Assembly (NCBI GenBank): GCA_029856155.1
Contig: JAHQWL010000052.1
Coordinates: forward strand, 1-64,000
Direction: 5' to 3'
DNA: 64,000 nucleotides
DNA from: Promethearchaeia archaeon
Lineage (GTDB): Archaea > Asgardarchaeota > Lokiarchaeia > Sigyniarchaeales > SOKP01
A model generated the notes under the pieces. That model did no database searches. It was not told the origin of the DNA and saw only the letters and a list, made by a program, of their open reading frames with translations. Shown in pieces: positions 28,169 to 37,710 of the stretch; position 1 is the first letter of the stretch; the number at the start of each line of letters is the position of its first letter. A program made the translations under genes and the position numbers.

Positions 28169-30541
28169 ATGAAATGTTTATTCTGTGAAAACCAAAAAAT
28201 CGATTTTACATGTGAAAAATGCAAATCAAGTTTCTGTATTAATCATATAGCTACAACTGAAACACATGAGTGTAAAAAACATAATTTATTTTACTCAAAA
28301 GTTAAAGCAGTTGAAAGAAATTTTAAATGTACAGTTGTAGAAAATAGTGAGTGTCCCATATGTAAACACCTGTTAAGATTAGAAAGATTGTCATCTGGAC
28401 AGTATTATTTAGAGTGTACTAATCCCAATTGCCCTGAGTCATGGAATTCATACTTAAAAACACCCGGATTATTTTTTCCTTCAAAAGAAAAGCTTGCTCG
28501 CGAAGCGATAAGATATAACCTTATCAAAGGAAATAGATTAACATTATGTAGTAAAAGATTGCGATCTATAATAGGAAAGGAAGTTTGTCCTAATTGTTTT
28601 TTAAACTTATTAAAACGAGCTCCACTTAGTAATTTTTCCACAATAATGAATTCTTTCAATATTTCTGCTGAGCAAATGATCAAATTTATTAATAAATATA
28701 TGGATGAAGAACGAATTTATGGCATTATTGATCAAAAAAATCAGATGTTTTACTATATATCTTCAGAAATGCGTGAGAAAATACTTGCGAAATTCCATGA
28801 TGAAGGTATAATTAACGTGGCTGATTTAGGAATAATGCTTGATATGAGTTCTGAAATTGCCACAAAGGTGATTTACAAGTTAATTAACCAATTTCAGATA
28901 AAAGGTTCATTCACATTAAATAAAGAGATCTATTACACTCAAAAATACATAATGGACAATCTTATCAAAGAAATTAATAAGAATGGTAGAGTATCCTTAA
29001 AAGACCTTGCTAATAATTTTAATATTCCAAAAGAACTTATTAAATCATTTTGTGTCAATTTAATGAGAGCAAAAGCAGTAAATGGATTTTTCGCAGATCG
29101 AGGATATGAAATTATTACTGCAAATCAAATTTATACTGATATTAAAGATTATTCTAAAGAAACAGGGTTATTTGAACTTTCTAAACTTGCTTCAAAATTA
29201 AAAATAGCTGTAGAGTTAGCAAGAAAAAGTCTTCACGAGTTAATTAAAACTGGTAAAATCAAGGGGATATTTACTCAAAGAAGAGAATTCATGACTAACA
29301 AGCATTTAGAAAAAAAAATAAAGGAAATCGCTAGAGCTTATAGAACTATGCCTTTAAGAGAGCTTTCAAATAGATTAGGAGTTACAGAAGCAAGTATAGA
29401 AGAGAATTTAGCACAGATTATTTCACGCGGTGACATTGATGGTTATATTGACATGGCAAAAAGAACATTTGTAGCTTATTCTGTCCCAATTGAATCAAAA
29501 TCTCAAGATATACCAAAAACACCTAAAGTACCTACTGATGGAGGAAATGTTGAAGTAGTTCGTGAATATGATTTTATCGGAGGGCAATTACATATGAAAG
29601 TAGTTGTACGGAATAAAAGTACTATGGCGATCAATTCAGTAAAAGTCATTTTAGATGTTCCTTCTAGCTATAAAACTAAAGATCCTCTCATTAATATCCC
29701 ATTTATTGAAGCAAAGAATTCTAGAGGTGTTGATTTCTATTTAGAACCAAAAGAATGTGGAATCTCGAATATTGGTGGTGATGTTATCTACAAAACAGCC
29801 TCAGGGGATAAAAATACTGTACACATTCGAAAAAAAGAGGTCCAAATAAAATGTCCATTAGTTGTGTCGTGTTTAGCAACGATCGAGGATATTCAAATAG
29901 CCATCGCAGATCTTCCGAATGACGCTCGAGCTTTTTTAATTGCTGATATAGATCCACGTTTAGCTTTTCGAGCAGGTGTCAGGACAATAAAACGTTTTGA
30001 AGTAAGTACTGTAACCTCTCATGAAGGTAATGATACTAAAGGAAAATATGAGGCAGAGAGTTGGCATTGTTCCGAAGCGAAGGTAGGGGGGGGTAGAATT
30101 ATTACAAGAGTCTACGTATCTGAGGCTAATCAGTCATTAGAGGTTAGAGTTTGGTGTAACCATCCAGGACAGCTAACAGGCTTTCTTGCAAAGATAATTG
30201 AGTTATTGTTTGAAGAAATCAATATAATAAGGAAGATCAAATCGGATGAAAGAGAAAAAACTATTGATGTAATGGCGATAACTCAAAATTTAGCAGAAAT
30301 CTCTGATTATTGTATGTTAAGATGGAAAGCTCAAAACATTAGAACTAAGCTCCATGATACTTTTGTCCGCGTAAGAAAGATTTTAGGAGAAAATGAAGCT
30401 ATTTTAGGGAGAATGGAATACTGGCTTACGGAATTGAACAAATTTGGTAAAGACGATAAAATAACTGATGAATTAGCAGATAAGTTAGTAAATGATATCG
30501 AAAATTTTAGGAATGTTATCGCAAGATCGATTAAATTGTAA
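28169..30541 (+). CDS. AN1-type zinc finger + tandem winged-helix (UFL1-like) + beta-sandwich multidomain protein
   Basis: N-term 'CLFCENQKIDFTCEKCKSSFCINHIATTETHEC' (AN1 spacing); further CxxC pairs; tandem wHTH repeats (IINVADLGIMLDM..., GRVSLKDLANNFNIPKELI..., LFELSKLASKLKIAVELARKSLHELIKTGKIKGIF); then 'REYDFIGGQLHMKVVVRNKSTMAINSVKVILDVP' Ig/appendage-like. Confidence 0.65.
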   Translation: MKCLFCENQKIDFTCEKCKSSFCINHIATTETHECKKHNLFYSKVKAVERNFKCTVVENSECPICKHLLRLERLSSGQYYLECTNPNCPESWNSYLKTPGLFFPSKEKLAREAIRYNLIKGNRLTLCSKRLRSIIGKEVCPNCFLNLLKRAPLSNFSTIMNSFNISAEQMIKFINKYMDEERIYGIIDQKNQMFYYISSEMREKILAKFHDEGIINVADLGIMLDMSSEIATKVIYKLINQFQIKGSFTLNKEIYYTQKYIMDNLIKEINKNGRVSLKDLANNFNIPKELIKSFCVNLMRAKAVNGFFADRGYEIITANQIYTDIKDYSKETGLFELSKLASKLKIAVELARKSLHELIKTGKIKGIFTQRREFMTNKHLEKKIKEIARAYRTMPLRELSNRLGVTEASIEENLAQIISRGDIDGYIDMAKRTFVAYSVPIESKSQDIPKTPKVPTDGGNVEVVREYDFIGGQLHMKVVVRNKSTMAINSVKVILDVPSSYKTKDPLINIPFIEAKNSRGVDFYLEPKECGISNIGGDVIYKTASGDKNTVHIRKKEVQIKCPLVVSCLATIEDIQIAIADLPNDARAFLIADIDPRLAFRAGVRTIKRFEVSTVTSHEGNDTKGKYEAESWHCSEAKVGGGRIITRVYVSEANQSLEVRVWCNHPGQLTGFLAKIIELLFEEINIIRKIKSDEREKTIDVMAITQNLAEISDYCMLRWKAQNIRTKLHDTFVRVRKILGENEAILGRMEYWLTELNKFGKDDKITDELADKLVNDIENFRNVIARSIKL

Positions 30542-30605
30542 GCCTATTTTTTATCAAAAAAGATTTATTAAGTTATATATCTATATTTTATATTAAAAAA
30601 CTGTA

Positions 30606-31046
30606 TTGAAGAGAAGAGAAAAACTCATGTCCCCAATAATGTCTGTGTCGCTCAATGAGAATCTTAAAAAATTTATTAATAAACTTGTTAATAAAAATCA
30701 ATATGAAAATAAATCTAAATTAATTAGAGATGCTTTATTACGTTTAATGTCATCAGAAGAGATCTCCGCCAGTCTTGATGGATCAAGTGAGCTAATACCG
30801 TTAACAAAAAACATAATTGGAAATATGATTATTGTTGCTCCTAATGATTATTATGTTCAGAAGAAATTGAATAGAATTGAAAGTGAATATAAAGAGCAAA
30901 TTGTAAGTAAAAACCAAAATTTTATCAATCCACATTTTATAACTTTCATGGTGTTTGATGGAAGTCTTCATGATTTCCAAAAACTTGTTGTTGAAATAAA
31001 CAGTATTGAAGAAATAAAGAATTTCAGGTATTTAATTATAAATTAA
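30606..31046 (+). CDS. NikR-like CopG/RHH transcriptional regulator
   Basis: N-terminal ribbon-helix-helix 'MSVSLNENLKKFINKLVNKNQYENKSKLIRDALLRLM' and C-terminal 'NPHFITFMVFDGSLHDFQKLVVEINSIEEIKNFRYLII' resembling the NikR ACT-like domain. Confidence 0.7.
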   Translation: MKRREKLMSPIMSVSLNENLKKFINKLVNKNQYENKSKLIRDALLRLMSSEEISASLDGSSELIPLTKNIIGNMIIVAPNDYYVQKKLNRIESEYKEQIVSKNQNFINPHFITFMVFDGSLHDFQKLVVEINSIEEIKNFRYLIIN

Positions 31047-31126
31047 GTACTAGTTATCTTTACGAGATAACAAAATTTATTCTATGAAAACATTGTATTA
31101 GATTATTCGACTTTAGTGAAAGTATT

Positions 31127-31486
31127 ATGGGAAAAAATAAATATGGAAAAGGATTCCAGAAGGGAACACAATCAAAGGGAGGCGGTTCAAAACAAGGAGG
31201 GGATCCTGTTCATGGGGGAAAGATTAAAGCAAGCCACATTTTAGTGGAGAAGTTTAGTAAAGCGCAAGAACTTTATGAAGATTTAAAAGCAGGAGAAATA
31301 TTTGAACAATTAGCAAGGAAATATTCCACATGTCCAAGTAAGAAAAAGGGCGGCAATTTAGGTGAATTCGCTAAAGGTGATATGGTAGCTGAATTTTGGA
31401 ATGCGAGTGCTCAACTAAAAATTGGTGAAATTTCGCAACCTGTAAAATCTAAGTTTGGATATCATATTATTAAACGTACAGGATAA
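31127..31486 (+). CDS. Parvulin-type (PpiC) peptidyl-prolyl isomerase with basic Gly/Lys N-terminal extension
   Basis: 'KIKASHILVEKFSKAQELYEDLKAGEIFEQLARKYSTCPSKKKGGNLGEFAKGDMVAEFWNASAQLKIGEISQPVKSKFGYHIIKRTG'. Confidence 0.93.
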   Translation: MGKNKYGKGFQKGTQSKGGGSKQGGDPVHGGKIKASHILVEKFSKAQELYEDLKAGEIFEQLARKYSTCPSKKKGGNLGEFAKGDMVAEFWNASAQLKIGEISQPVKSKFGYHIIKRTG

Positions 31487-31506
31487 GATAATTATAAAAA
31501 GAAAAT

Positions 31507-31578
31507 AGCGGATAGCGGATTCGAACCGCTGTCTCGGGATTCAGAGTCCCAAATGCTTGACCTCTACACTAATCCGCT
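31507..31578 (-). tRNA. tRNA-Gln (anticodon CUG)
   Basis: Reverse strand AGCGGAT TA GTGTAGAGGTCAAGCAT TTGGGA CTCTGAA TCCCGA ... AGCGGTTCGAATCCGCT ATCCGCT: paired acceptor, anticodon and T stems; loop CTCTGAA gives CUG. Confidence 0.9.
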
Positions 31579-31779
31579 AAATTTATTATATTCCAAGGGA
31601 TTAGACTTCATTTACTAAAATCTATTGTAATTAATTTTTTAATATTTAAAATTTCTAAAAAACTTTACCTTAGATTTGATATCTGGCTTTATTTTATTAT
31701 AATTCTTAACTAAAAGGGATTTTTAATTAATAAAAAAATTAGGATAAATTTTTATTTACTCAGTACTATATAATAACTT

Positions 31780-31917
31780 GGACCACACCATAACATCTGG
31801 AGGACTTAAAAAGAGATCAGTTTAAAAACCTAATTTTTAATAACCCCGTGTGACTGAAAAAAAAACCCCGTATAAACTGAAAATACTTTTTTACTATATT
31901 CCTCCACGGTGTGATCC
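31780..31917. other. Candidate structured non-coding element closed by nested inverted repeats
   Basis: ggaccacacc (31780-31789) pairs 9/10 with ggtgtgatcc (31908-31917); tggagga (31798-31804) pairs perfectly with tcctcca (31900-31906); internal imperfect direct repeat aaccccgt..ACTGAAAA. Strand not determinable. Confidence 0.45.
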
Positions 31918-31997
31918 ACCTTTTTTAAATTAAATATTGATATCATATTGATATAATATATTTATAAAAGTAAATCTATTGCATAGAAAAAAGTAAA

Positions 31998-33215
31998 TTA
32001 TTTATTAGTTTGAAAGAGTTCATATATATCATTGAAATATTTGTCAGACATTCCCGCGATATAATCCCTCGCTATTAGAGTTAACTGTTTACTCTTTTTG
32101 AGAGTTTTAAAATAAGTACTGTAATTATGATTATCTATATATTCAATGTGATCTTTAAAAATAGGAGAACTATAATTATCTGTCTCTAAATCTTTTAAAC
32201 ATTTTTCAAAAATCAGTTCGAATTTTGCTTTTAACTTGTCTAAGAATGTTTTATCTGAAGAATTCTTCTTAAGTAAATCTCTTCTAACATAAATCATTTC
32301 ATAATTAAATGCCTTTAATTCCTTTAAGGCTTCAAAGATTTCACTGCTATAGCCAATCTCATCGGTATCTAAGCTATAATTTAATAAATCAGTAATTAGG
32401 GTGTTAATTATCTTAGGATTTGTATCCCCTAGAACTTTCTTACAATTTTCCGGAATATCTTCTCTCTTAATAAATTTCAATAGTATCGCATCTTCAATAT
32501 CTCTACCAATATAGCTGATAGTATCAGCAAATCTAGTGACAATAGCTTCATACGACATCGGTATTCTCTTAATTTTATTCTCATTAAAACAATCTTCATA
32601 TTCTCTAAAATGATCTTCCCACGTTTTTCCGTTTCTTTTGATTGGTCTCAAATTTTGTTCATTTACTTCTCCATCATGGCAAAGTATTCCATCAAGAACT
32701 TGTAAGCTCAAATTAAGTCCTTTCGCCGGTTTCTCTGGAAATCTTCTTTCAAGGTAAGAAAGCCATCTTATCCCTTGACCATTATGACTAAAACTTCCCA
32801 TATTATAATTACTGCTGATATTATTAAGTATTTCTTCACCTAAATGCCCAAATGGAGAATGACCAATATCGTGCCCTAAAGCAATTGCTTCAATTAGATC
32901 CGTATTAAGTCTTAACACTCGCCCAATTTGGCGAGCCATTCTTGAAACTATATGAACATGAAGCGAACGATGAGTGATATTAGCATTATTTACATTGAAA
33001 AAAACCTGAGATTTATCAATATAGCGGGCATACGCTTTTGAATGAACAATACGATCTACATCTCTAAAAAAGGGAGGTCGTATATCTACACTTGTCTCTT
33101 TATAGAATCTAATTGATTCTGAATCAAATATACCGTGAATTCCGACATTAACATCTCTTTTCATCCGTGTTTGTAACAAATCTATCATTTTATTGTCCAT
33201 TGTTTTAAAACCCAA
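31998..33215 (-). CDS. dGTPase-like HD-domain triphosphohydrolase
   Basis: 'DRIVHSKAYARYIDKSQVFF...THRSLHVHIVSRMARQIGRVLRLNTDLIEAIALGHDIGHSPFGHLGEE' with the HD motif. Confidence 0.9.
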   Translation of the reverse strand: MGFKTMDNKMIDLLQTRMKRDVNVGIHGIFDSESIRFYKETSVDIRPPFFRDVDRIVHSKAYARYIDKSQVFFNVNNANITHRSLHVHIVSRMARQIGRVLRLNTDLIEAIALGHDIGHSPFGHLGEEILNNISSNYNMGSFSHNGQGIRWLSYLERRFPEKPAKGLNLSLQVLDGILCHDGEVNEQNLRPIKRNGKTWEDHFREYEDCFNENKIKRIPMSYEAIVTRFADTISYIGRDIEDAILLKFIKREDIPENCKKVLGDTNPKIINTLITDLLNYSLDTDEIGYSSEIFEALKELKAFNYEMIYVRRDLLKKNSSDKTFLDKLKAKFELIFEKCLKDLETDNYSSPIFKDHIEYIDNHNYSTYFKTLKKSKQLTLIARDYIAGMSDKYFNDIYELFQTNK

Positions 33216-33360
33216 TATTCAATGTTAATATCTTCTATGCTATTGATATAAGATTAGATAGGCTATTATAAAGATTTTGCTTATATTATGAATTAGAAGT
33301 TAAAATTTTAATTTAATTTTAGGAGTTCTACCTTTAGAAATTAGAAATATATATAAAAAT

Positions 33361-34302
33361 TCAACCAAATTTTATATCAATTGCAGAATAGGGGCATTTT
33401 TCTTTACATTTCAGGCAGTAATTGCATTCTCCTTTACCAGTAAAAAATTCAAATGGTTCATCTAATATTCTTATTTGTTTTGGGCATACCTTTTCGCATA
33501 TTCCACATTCAGTTCGTCCAACACATCTTACAGGGCTTCGAGATAACTTTAAAAACGAATATTCACTAATTGCAGAAGAGACTGCGGCAAATGGGCAAAT
33601 ATATCTACAATAAACTCGAGGATACCATATCGATGCAATTATAATGATCAAATAGAAGATTGAGATGAAAAAAACTAAAAGATTGGAAAAAATCGGCCCT
33701 AAACTACTAGTTTGAAAAATTTCACGAATCATATTTGGAAAGAAGACAAAAATATATTCCGCTAAAGAAAAATAAGAGAGGGGTTTATCTCCTAAATCAC
33801 CTAGATTCGCTCTATAATCAATATAAAATGATACACTTGTAGTTGCTGTAATTCCTAGAGGGATAAGTATAATAACTAAAAAAATCACTAATGCATACTT
33901 AATCTTCAATAATGATTTATGTGTGCTTGGTTTTATAGTCTTCTTTTTTGTTGGAATTGCAGCACAGGCATCTTGAATTGTCCCAATAGGGCATATCCAT
34001 CCGCAAAAAAATCTACTTGTCAATATTATTATTACAATTAAAATTCCTATTAGAAAAATTGGAATTATTCCTTCTGTTATAGAAAAGAAAATATATTCTA
34101 ACATTCCTGCACCATTTGAAAGCGGATTTCTGGGAGAATTCAAAATTGGAAGTACCTTTAGTAGCCCCTCTAATCCAATCAAATTAATAGAAAAGATTAA
34201 TTCCAAGATAACATAATTAATAAGGATAAATGCGAAAATCTGAACTATTCTTCTAAATATAGTTATCAAATGATTTCTTAACTTAAAGTTTTTTAAATCC
34301 AA
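33361..34302 (-). CDS. NapH/NosR-like membrane 4Fe-4S protein
   Basis: 'RFFCGWICPIGTIQDACA', 'RVYCRYICPFAAVSS', 'CVGRTECGICEKVCPKQI', 'CNYCLKCKEKCPYSAI'; several TM segments. Confidence 0.88.
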   Translation of the reverse strand: MDLKNFKLRNHLITIFRRIVQIFAFILINYVILELIFSINLIGLEGLLKVLPILNSPRNPLSNGAGMLEYIFFSITEGIIPIFLIGILIVIIILTSRFFCGWICPIGTIQDACAAIPTKKKTIKPSTHKSLLKIKYALVIFLVIILIPLGITATTSVSFYIDYRANLGDLGDKPLSYFSLAEYIFVFFPNMIREIFQTSSLGPIFSNLLVFFISIFYLIIIIASIWYPRVYCRYICPFAAVSSAISEYSFLKLSRSPVRCVGRTECGICEKVCPKQIRILDEPFEFFTGKGECNYCLKCKEKCPYSAIDIKFG

Positions 34303-34528
34303 AAAATACCACTGAGCACTCTTTTTCTTAAAAAGATTAATTAATACTGTTTAAAAAAATTAATTTTTCTCAGAAAAAACAAAAAAAAGAAATTGCAGTT
34401 CAGTGAAATATACTCATTAATTTGGATTTCATATATAATCCAATATTGGATATTATTTCTCGAAGAATAAAAGGGATTTTAGATATTTAAATCATATCTC
34501 CTAGTAAGTTTACTATTTTGTTGAACTA

Positions 34529-36439
34529 TTACTTAAGAAAGAGAGTTTCCAGATTTTTAGGACTTTTTGTTGACTTTCTAAGCTTTTTATGTATCATAGT
34601 TGAAAGACTTATACATTTACTTTCTTCTCCGTGATTCACTATAACTGTTTTTGGGCGTGGTTGGATTCTCCTCAAGAATTGGGAAATTTGGCTTCGGGAC
34701 GAATGACCCGAAAAACCTTCTAATGTGAATACCTTTAAATTCAATTTTACTAGCTGTGTTCTCCCTTTCGCATCTACATATTGGAATTCTCGGAATCCAC
34801 GTTGAACACGGGAACCCAATGTACCATAAACTTGATAAGATACGAAGATCAGCGAATTATTAGCATCATTTGCTAGAGATCGTAAATACTGAACAGAAGG
34901 ACCACCAATGAGCATACCACTAGTAGCTAATATAATGCAAGGTCCTCCTTTAATAATGTCTAATCTTTCTTCTTGAGCAGAAACGGTCTCGAAATAATCA
35001 CTTAAAAATGGATTCTTCCCTTGATGTAAGATCTTTTCTCTTAGATCACTACTCAAGAAATCGGGATTAGCAGTATGGATAGCAGTAGCTTCACTAATCA
35101 GTCCATCAATAAAAATAGGTACTTTATCGATAAAACCTTTTGAAATATATTCTTCTAAGACTATTAATAATTCTTGAGCTCTCCCAACTGCTAAAACGGG
35201 AATTAAAACTTTTCCTCCTCTTTTCAGAGTTGCATTTAAAATCTGTTTAAGTTCTCTTTCAGATTCTTGCCTACTAGGAATACGATCTTGTGGTCCTCCA
35301 TATGTAGATTCAATTAATAGACTTTCTACTCTTGGAAATTTAACAGCAGCTTTTTCTAATAGCCGGGTTTTTTGATATTTAAAATCGCCTGTATACACAA
35401 AATTATAATCTCCCTTTCCAAAGTGAAGGTGAACCATTGATGATCCTAAAATATGACCCGAATTATGAAGTGTTAACTTAATATCTGGTGCAATATCGGT
35501 TACCTTTCCCCAAGAAAGAGGAATTGTATGAAGTACAGTTGATTTGACATCTCTTTTTGAATATGGTGATGGGATTCCTTCTTTTTCGCAAATTTGAATA
35601 AAATCTAATTGTAGCATTGTTGATAGATTACGTGTGGGTAATGTGCAATAAACTGGACCACGGTATCCATATTTATATAGAAATGGTACAAGTCCACAAT
35701 GATCTAAATGTGCATGTGAAATTATTACAGCATCGAGATCTCTTACTGAAAATTCAGGTACGTCGAAGTATGGAAATTTATCATTTGGATTCCCTACATT
35801 TAATCCACAATCTAATAATACATTACTATCCCTAGTTTGTATTAATATACACGATCTTCCTACTTCCCTAAAACCACCTAAGGCATGCATCCTAATATTC
35901 AAATCTCTAAAGAGAGCAGGTCTGTGAATTCTTTTCCCAATTTCTAATAAAATATCTTTTTGAGTTTGGCGTTCTTTTGTAAGCATTCCCCTAATTAATT
36001 GTATAGTTCTTGAAGTTAATGGAGGAGTTCGTATAGTTTTAGGTTGCCAAAAGGTATTGGTTCTTATCTCCTTTAGATTAGCGCCTTTTTTGCCAATAAC
36101 AAGCCCTGGTTTCCCAGATTCTATTATTACTTCGCCTCTTGTATGATCAAATTCAATAGCGGAAATCTCAGCATCTTCATTAATTAAATTTCTAATGTAA
36201 GCCTCGGTTTCGGCGGGATCCTTACGTTTTTCTACATTCCATCGAAAAACAACACGTTTTCGCATGGTTTTTGCTAAATCTTTTAATACTGTTGAACTTT
36301 CAGTAGCTTCTACATCTGAATTTTCTGAATATACAGCAATTTCAGGACCTTCAAATTCAATCTTTTTGACATTAATATCTGGTGGTAGATTTTGGATAAT
36401 TTCCTCTTTAATTCGCTCCAATTCACTTTCAAAACTCAT
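34529..36439 (-). CDS. fttA: aCPSF1/FttA: KH-domain beta-CASP ribonuclease (archaeal termination factor)
   Basis: N-terminal KH domain 'GEVIIESGKPGLVIGKKGANLKEIRTNTFWQPKTIRTPPL', MBL 'ISHAHLDHCGLVPFLYKYGYRGPVYCTLPTR', beta-CASP 'VLIPVLAVGRAQELLIVLEEY' and 'SGHSSRSQISQFLRRIQPRPKTVIVNHGE'. Confidence 0.95.
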   Translation of the reverse strand: MSFESELERIKEEIIQNLPPDINVKKIEFEGPEIAVYSENSDVEATESSTVLKDLAKTMRKRVVFRWNVEKRKDPAETEAYIRNLINEDAEISAIEFDHTRGEVIIESGKPGLVIGKKGANLKEIRTNTFWQPKTIRTPPLTSRTIQLIRGMLTKERQTQKDILLEIGKRIHRPALFRDLNIRMHALGGFREVGRSCILIQTRDSNVLLDCGLNVGNPNDKFPYFDVPEFSVRDLDAVIISHAHLDHCGLVPFLYKYGYRGPVYCTLPTRNLSTMLQLDFIQICEKEGIPSPYSKRDVKSTVLHTIPLSWGKVTDIAPDIKLTLHNSGHILGSSMVHLHFGKGDYNFVYTGDFKYQKTRLLEKAAVKFPRVESLLIESTYGGPQDRIPSRQESERELKQILNATLKRGGKVLIPVLAVGRAQELLIVLEEYISKGFIDKVPIFIDGLISEATAIHTANPDFLSSDLREKILHQGKNPFLSDYFETVSAQEERLDIIKGGPCIILATSGMLIGGPSVQYLRSLANDANNSLIFVSYQVYGTLGSRVQRGFREFQYVDAKGRTQLVKLNLKVFTLEGFSGHSSRSQISQFLRRIQPRPKTVIVNHGEESKCISLSTMIHKKLRKSTKSPKNLETLFLK

Positions 36440-36869
36440 AAATCTTCATTATTGTAGTTAATTAATTTTTCTATTTGATAATTTAATTTTACAGTTAAAT
36501 TGTGAAATTTAGATTCTATCTTCTTGGTTTTATAATTTGTCTCTCCTATTAATATGGCTCTATATTCGCGTATTTATTAATAACACTTGAAATTTCATAT
36601 ATACGTAAATACCGTTTTTTAATTTGTAAATGCTAATTTTTAATAAATAGTATTACATTCTCTTACAATATAGTTTACTTACAGAAGAGAATAATTTTTA
36701 GAATGAAATATTACTAAATTTCTAAGATAAATATGAATTAATAAAATAAAAACATTTTCATTATAGTTTATCTAAAAAATTATTATATTTTCTTTTTCTA
36801 ACTCTTTCCCCTTTGATAATTCTTCATTAATAAGTTATATTTTTTTGATAGAAAATTATAGATTATATT

Positions 36870-37502
36870 ATGGGAAAACTAAAAATAGGAGCAATTGCAT
36901 CTGGTTCGGGCTCGAATTTTGAAGCAATAGTTAACGCATGTGAAACGGGGATTTTAAAAGATAAAGCAACTGTAAAAGTATTAATTTGTAATAAAGTTGG
37001 AGCTTATTGTATGGAAAGAGCTAAAAATCATAATATACCTTATGTTTTAATTGAATCAGACAAGCATAGAGGAACAAGAGAGGAATTTGACCAGAAAATG
37101 ATAGAGGTGCTAAAAAAATACGGAGGTGAACTTATTGTGCTTGTTGGTTACATGCGTTATATCAGTGAAATGTTCTTAGACCATTTTAAAGGGAATATTA
37201 TGAATATTCACCCGGCTCTTCTTCCGAGTTTTAAAGGTATGCATGCCCATGAAGACACATTAGCCTATGGCGTTAAGGTCTCGGGAGTAACTGTTCATTT
37301 TGTGGATATTCATGAAGATCATGGACCCATAATCATCCAAAAATGTGTGCCTGTTTATGATACAGATACTAAAGAGACTTTAGGCCCTCGAGTTTTAAAA
37401 TGGGAACATAAGGTTTTTCCAAAAGCCATAGAACTTTTCTGTGATGGGAGATTGCATATTGATGGAAGAATAGTACGTATTGATGGTGAAGTTAAATTAT
37501 AA
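36870..37502 (+). CDS. purN: Phosphoribosylglycinamide formyltransferase
   Basis: 'KIGAIASGSGSNFEAIVNA', 'LVGYMRYISEMFLDHFKGNIMNIHPALLPSFKGMHAHEDTLAYGVKVSGVTVHFVDIHEDHGPII' PurN motifs. Confidence 0.93.
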   Translation: MGKLKIGAIASGSGSNFEAIVNACETGILKDKATVKVLICNKVGAYCMERAKNHNIPYVLIESDKHRGTREEFDQKMIEVLKKYGGELIVLVGYMRYISEMFLDHFKGNIMNIHPALLPSFKGMHAHEDTLAYGVKVSGVTVHFVDIHEDHGPIIIQKCVPVYDTDTKETLGPRVLKWEHKVFPKAIELFCDGRLHIDGRIVRIDGEVKL

Positions 37503-37521
37503 ATTCCTCTTACTAATAATA

Positions 37522-37622
37522 GGGAAATGATTTTTTAATGTGCTATCTGACCCAACTGAAATTGATAATATTATTATCAATTAAATGAAGAAGATCTTGA
37601 GTAGCGAGAAAAATCATTTCCC
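37522..37622. other. Candidate structured ncRNA / long hairpin element
   Basis: Perfect 14-bp inverted repeat gggaaatgattttt (37522-37535) / aaaaatcatttccc (37609-37622); nested gcta/tagc; internal perfect hairpin attgataat-att-attatcaat (37561-37581). Confidence 0.5.
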
Positions 37623-37710
37623 GCTTATTTTCATTAAACATAAATCCTAAGATTTTAATCAAAGTATTTATAATCTTAAATAATATCGTAGAAATGTTAA
37701 TCATTGAAAA

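Noticed and set aside
31780-31917. Interpretation of the structured intergenic element as SRP RNA or RNase P RNA
   Set aside because: I do not see the conserved core motifs of either RNA; left as an unassigned element.
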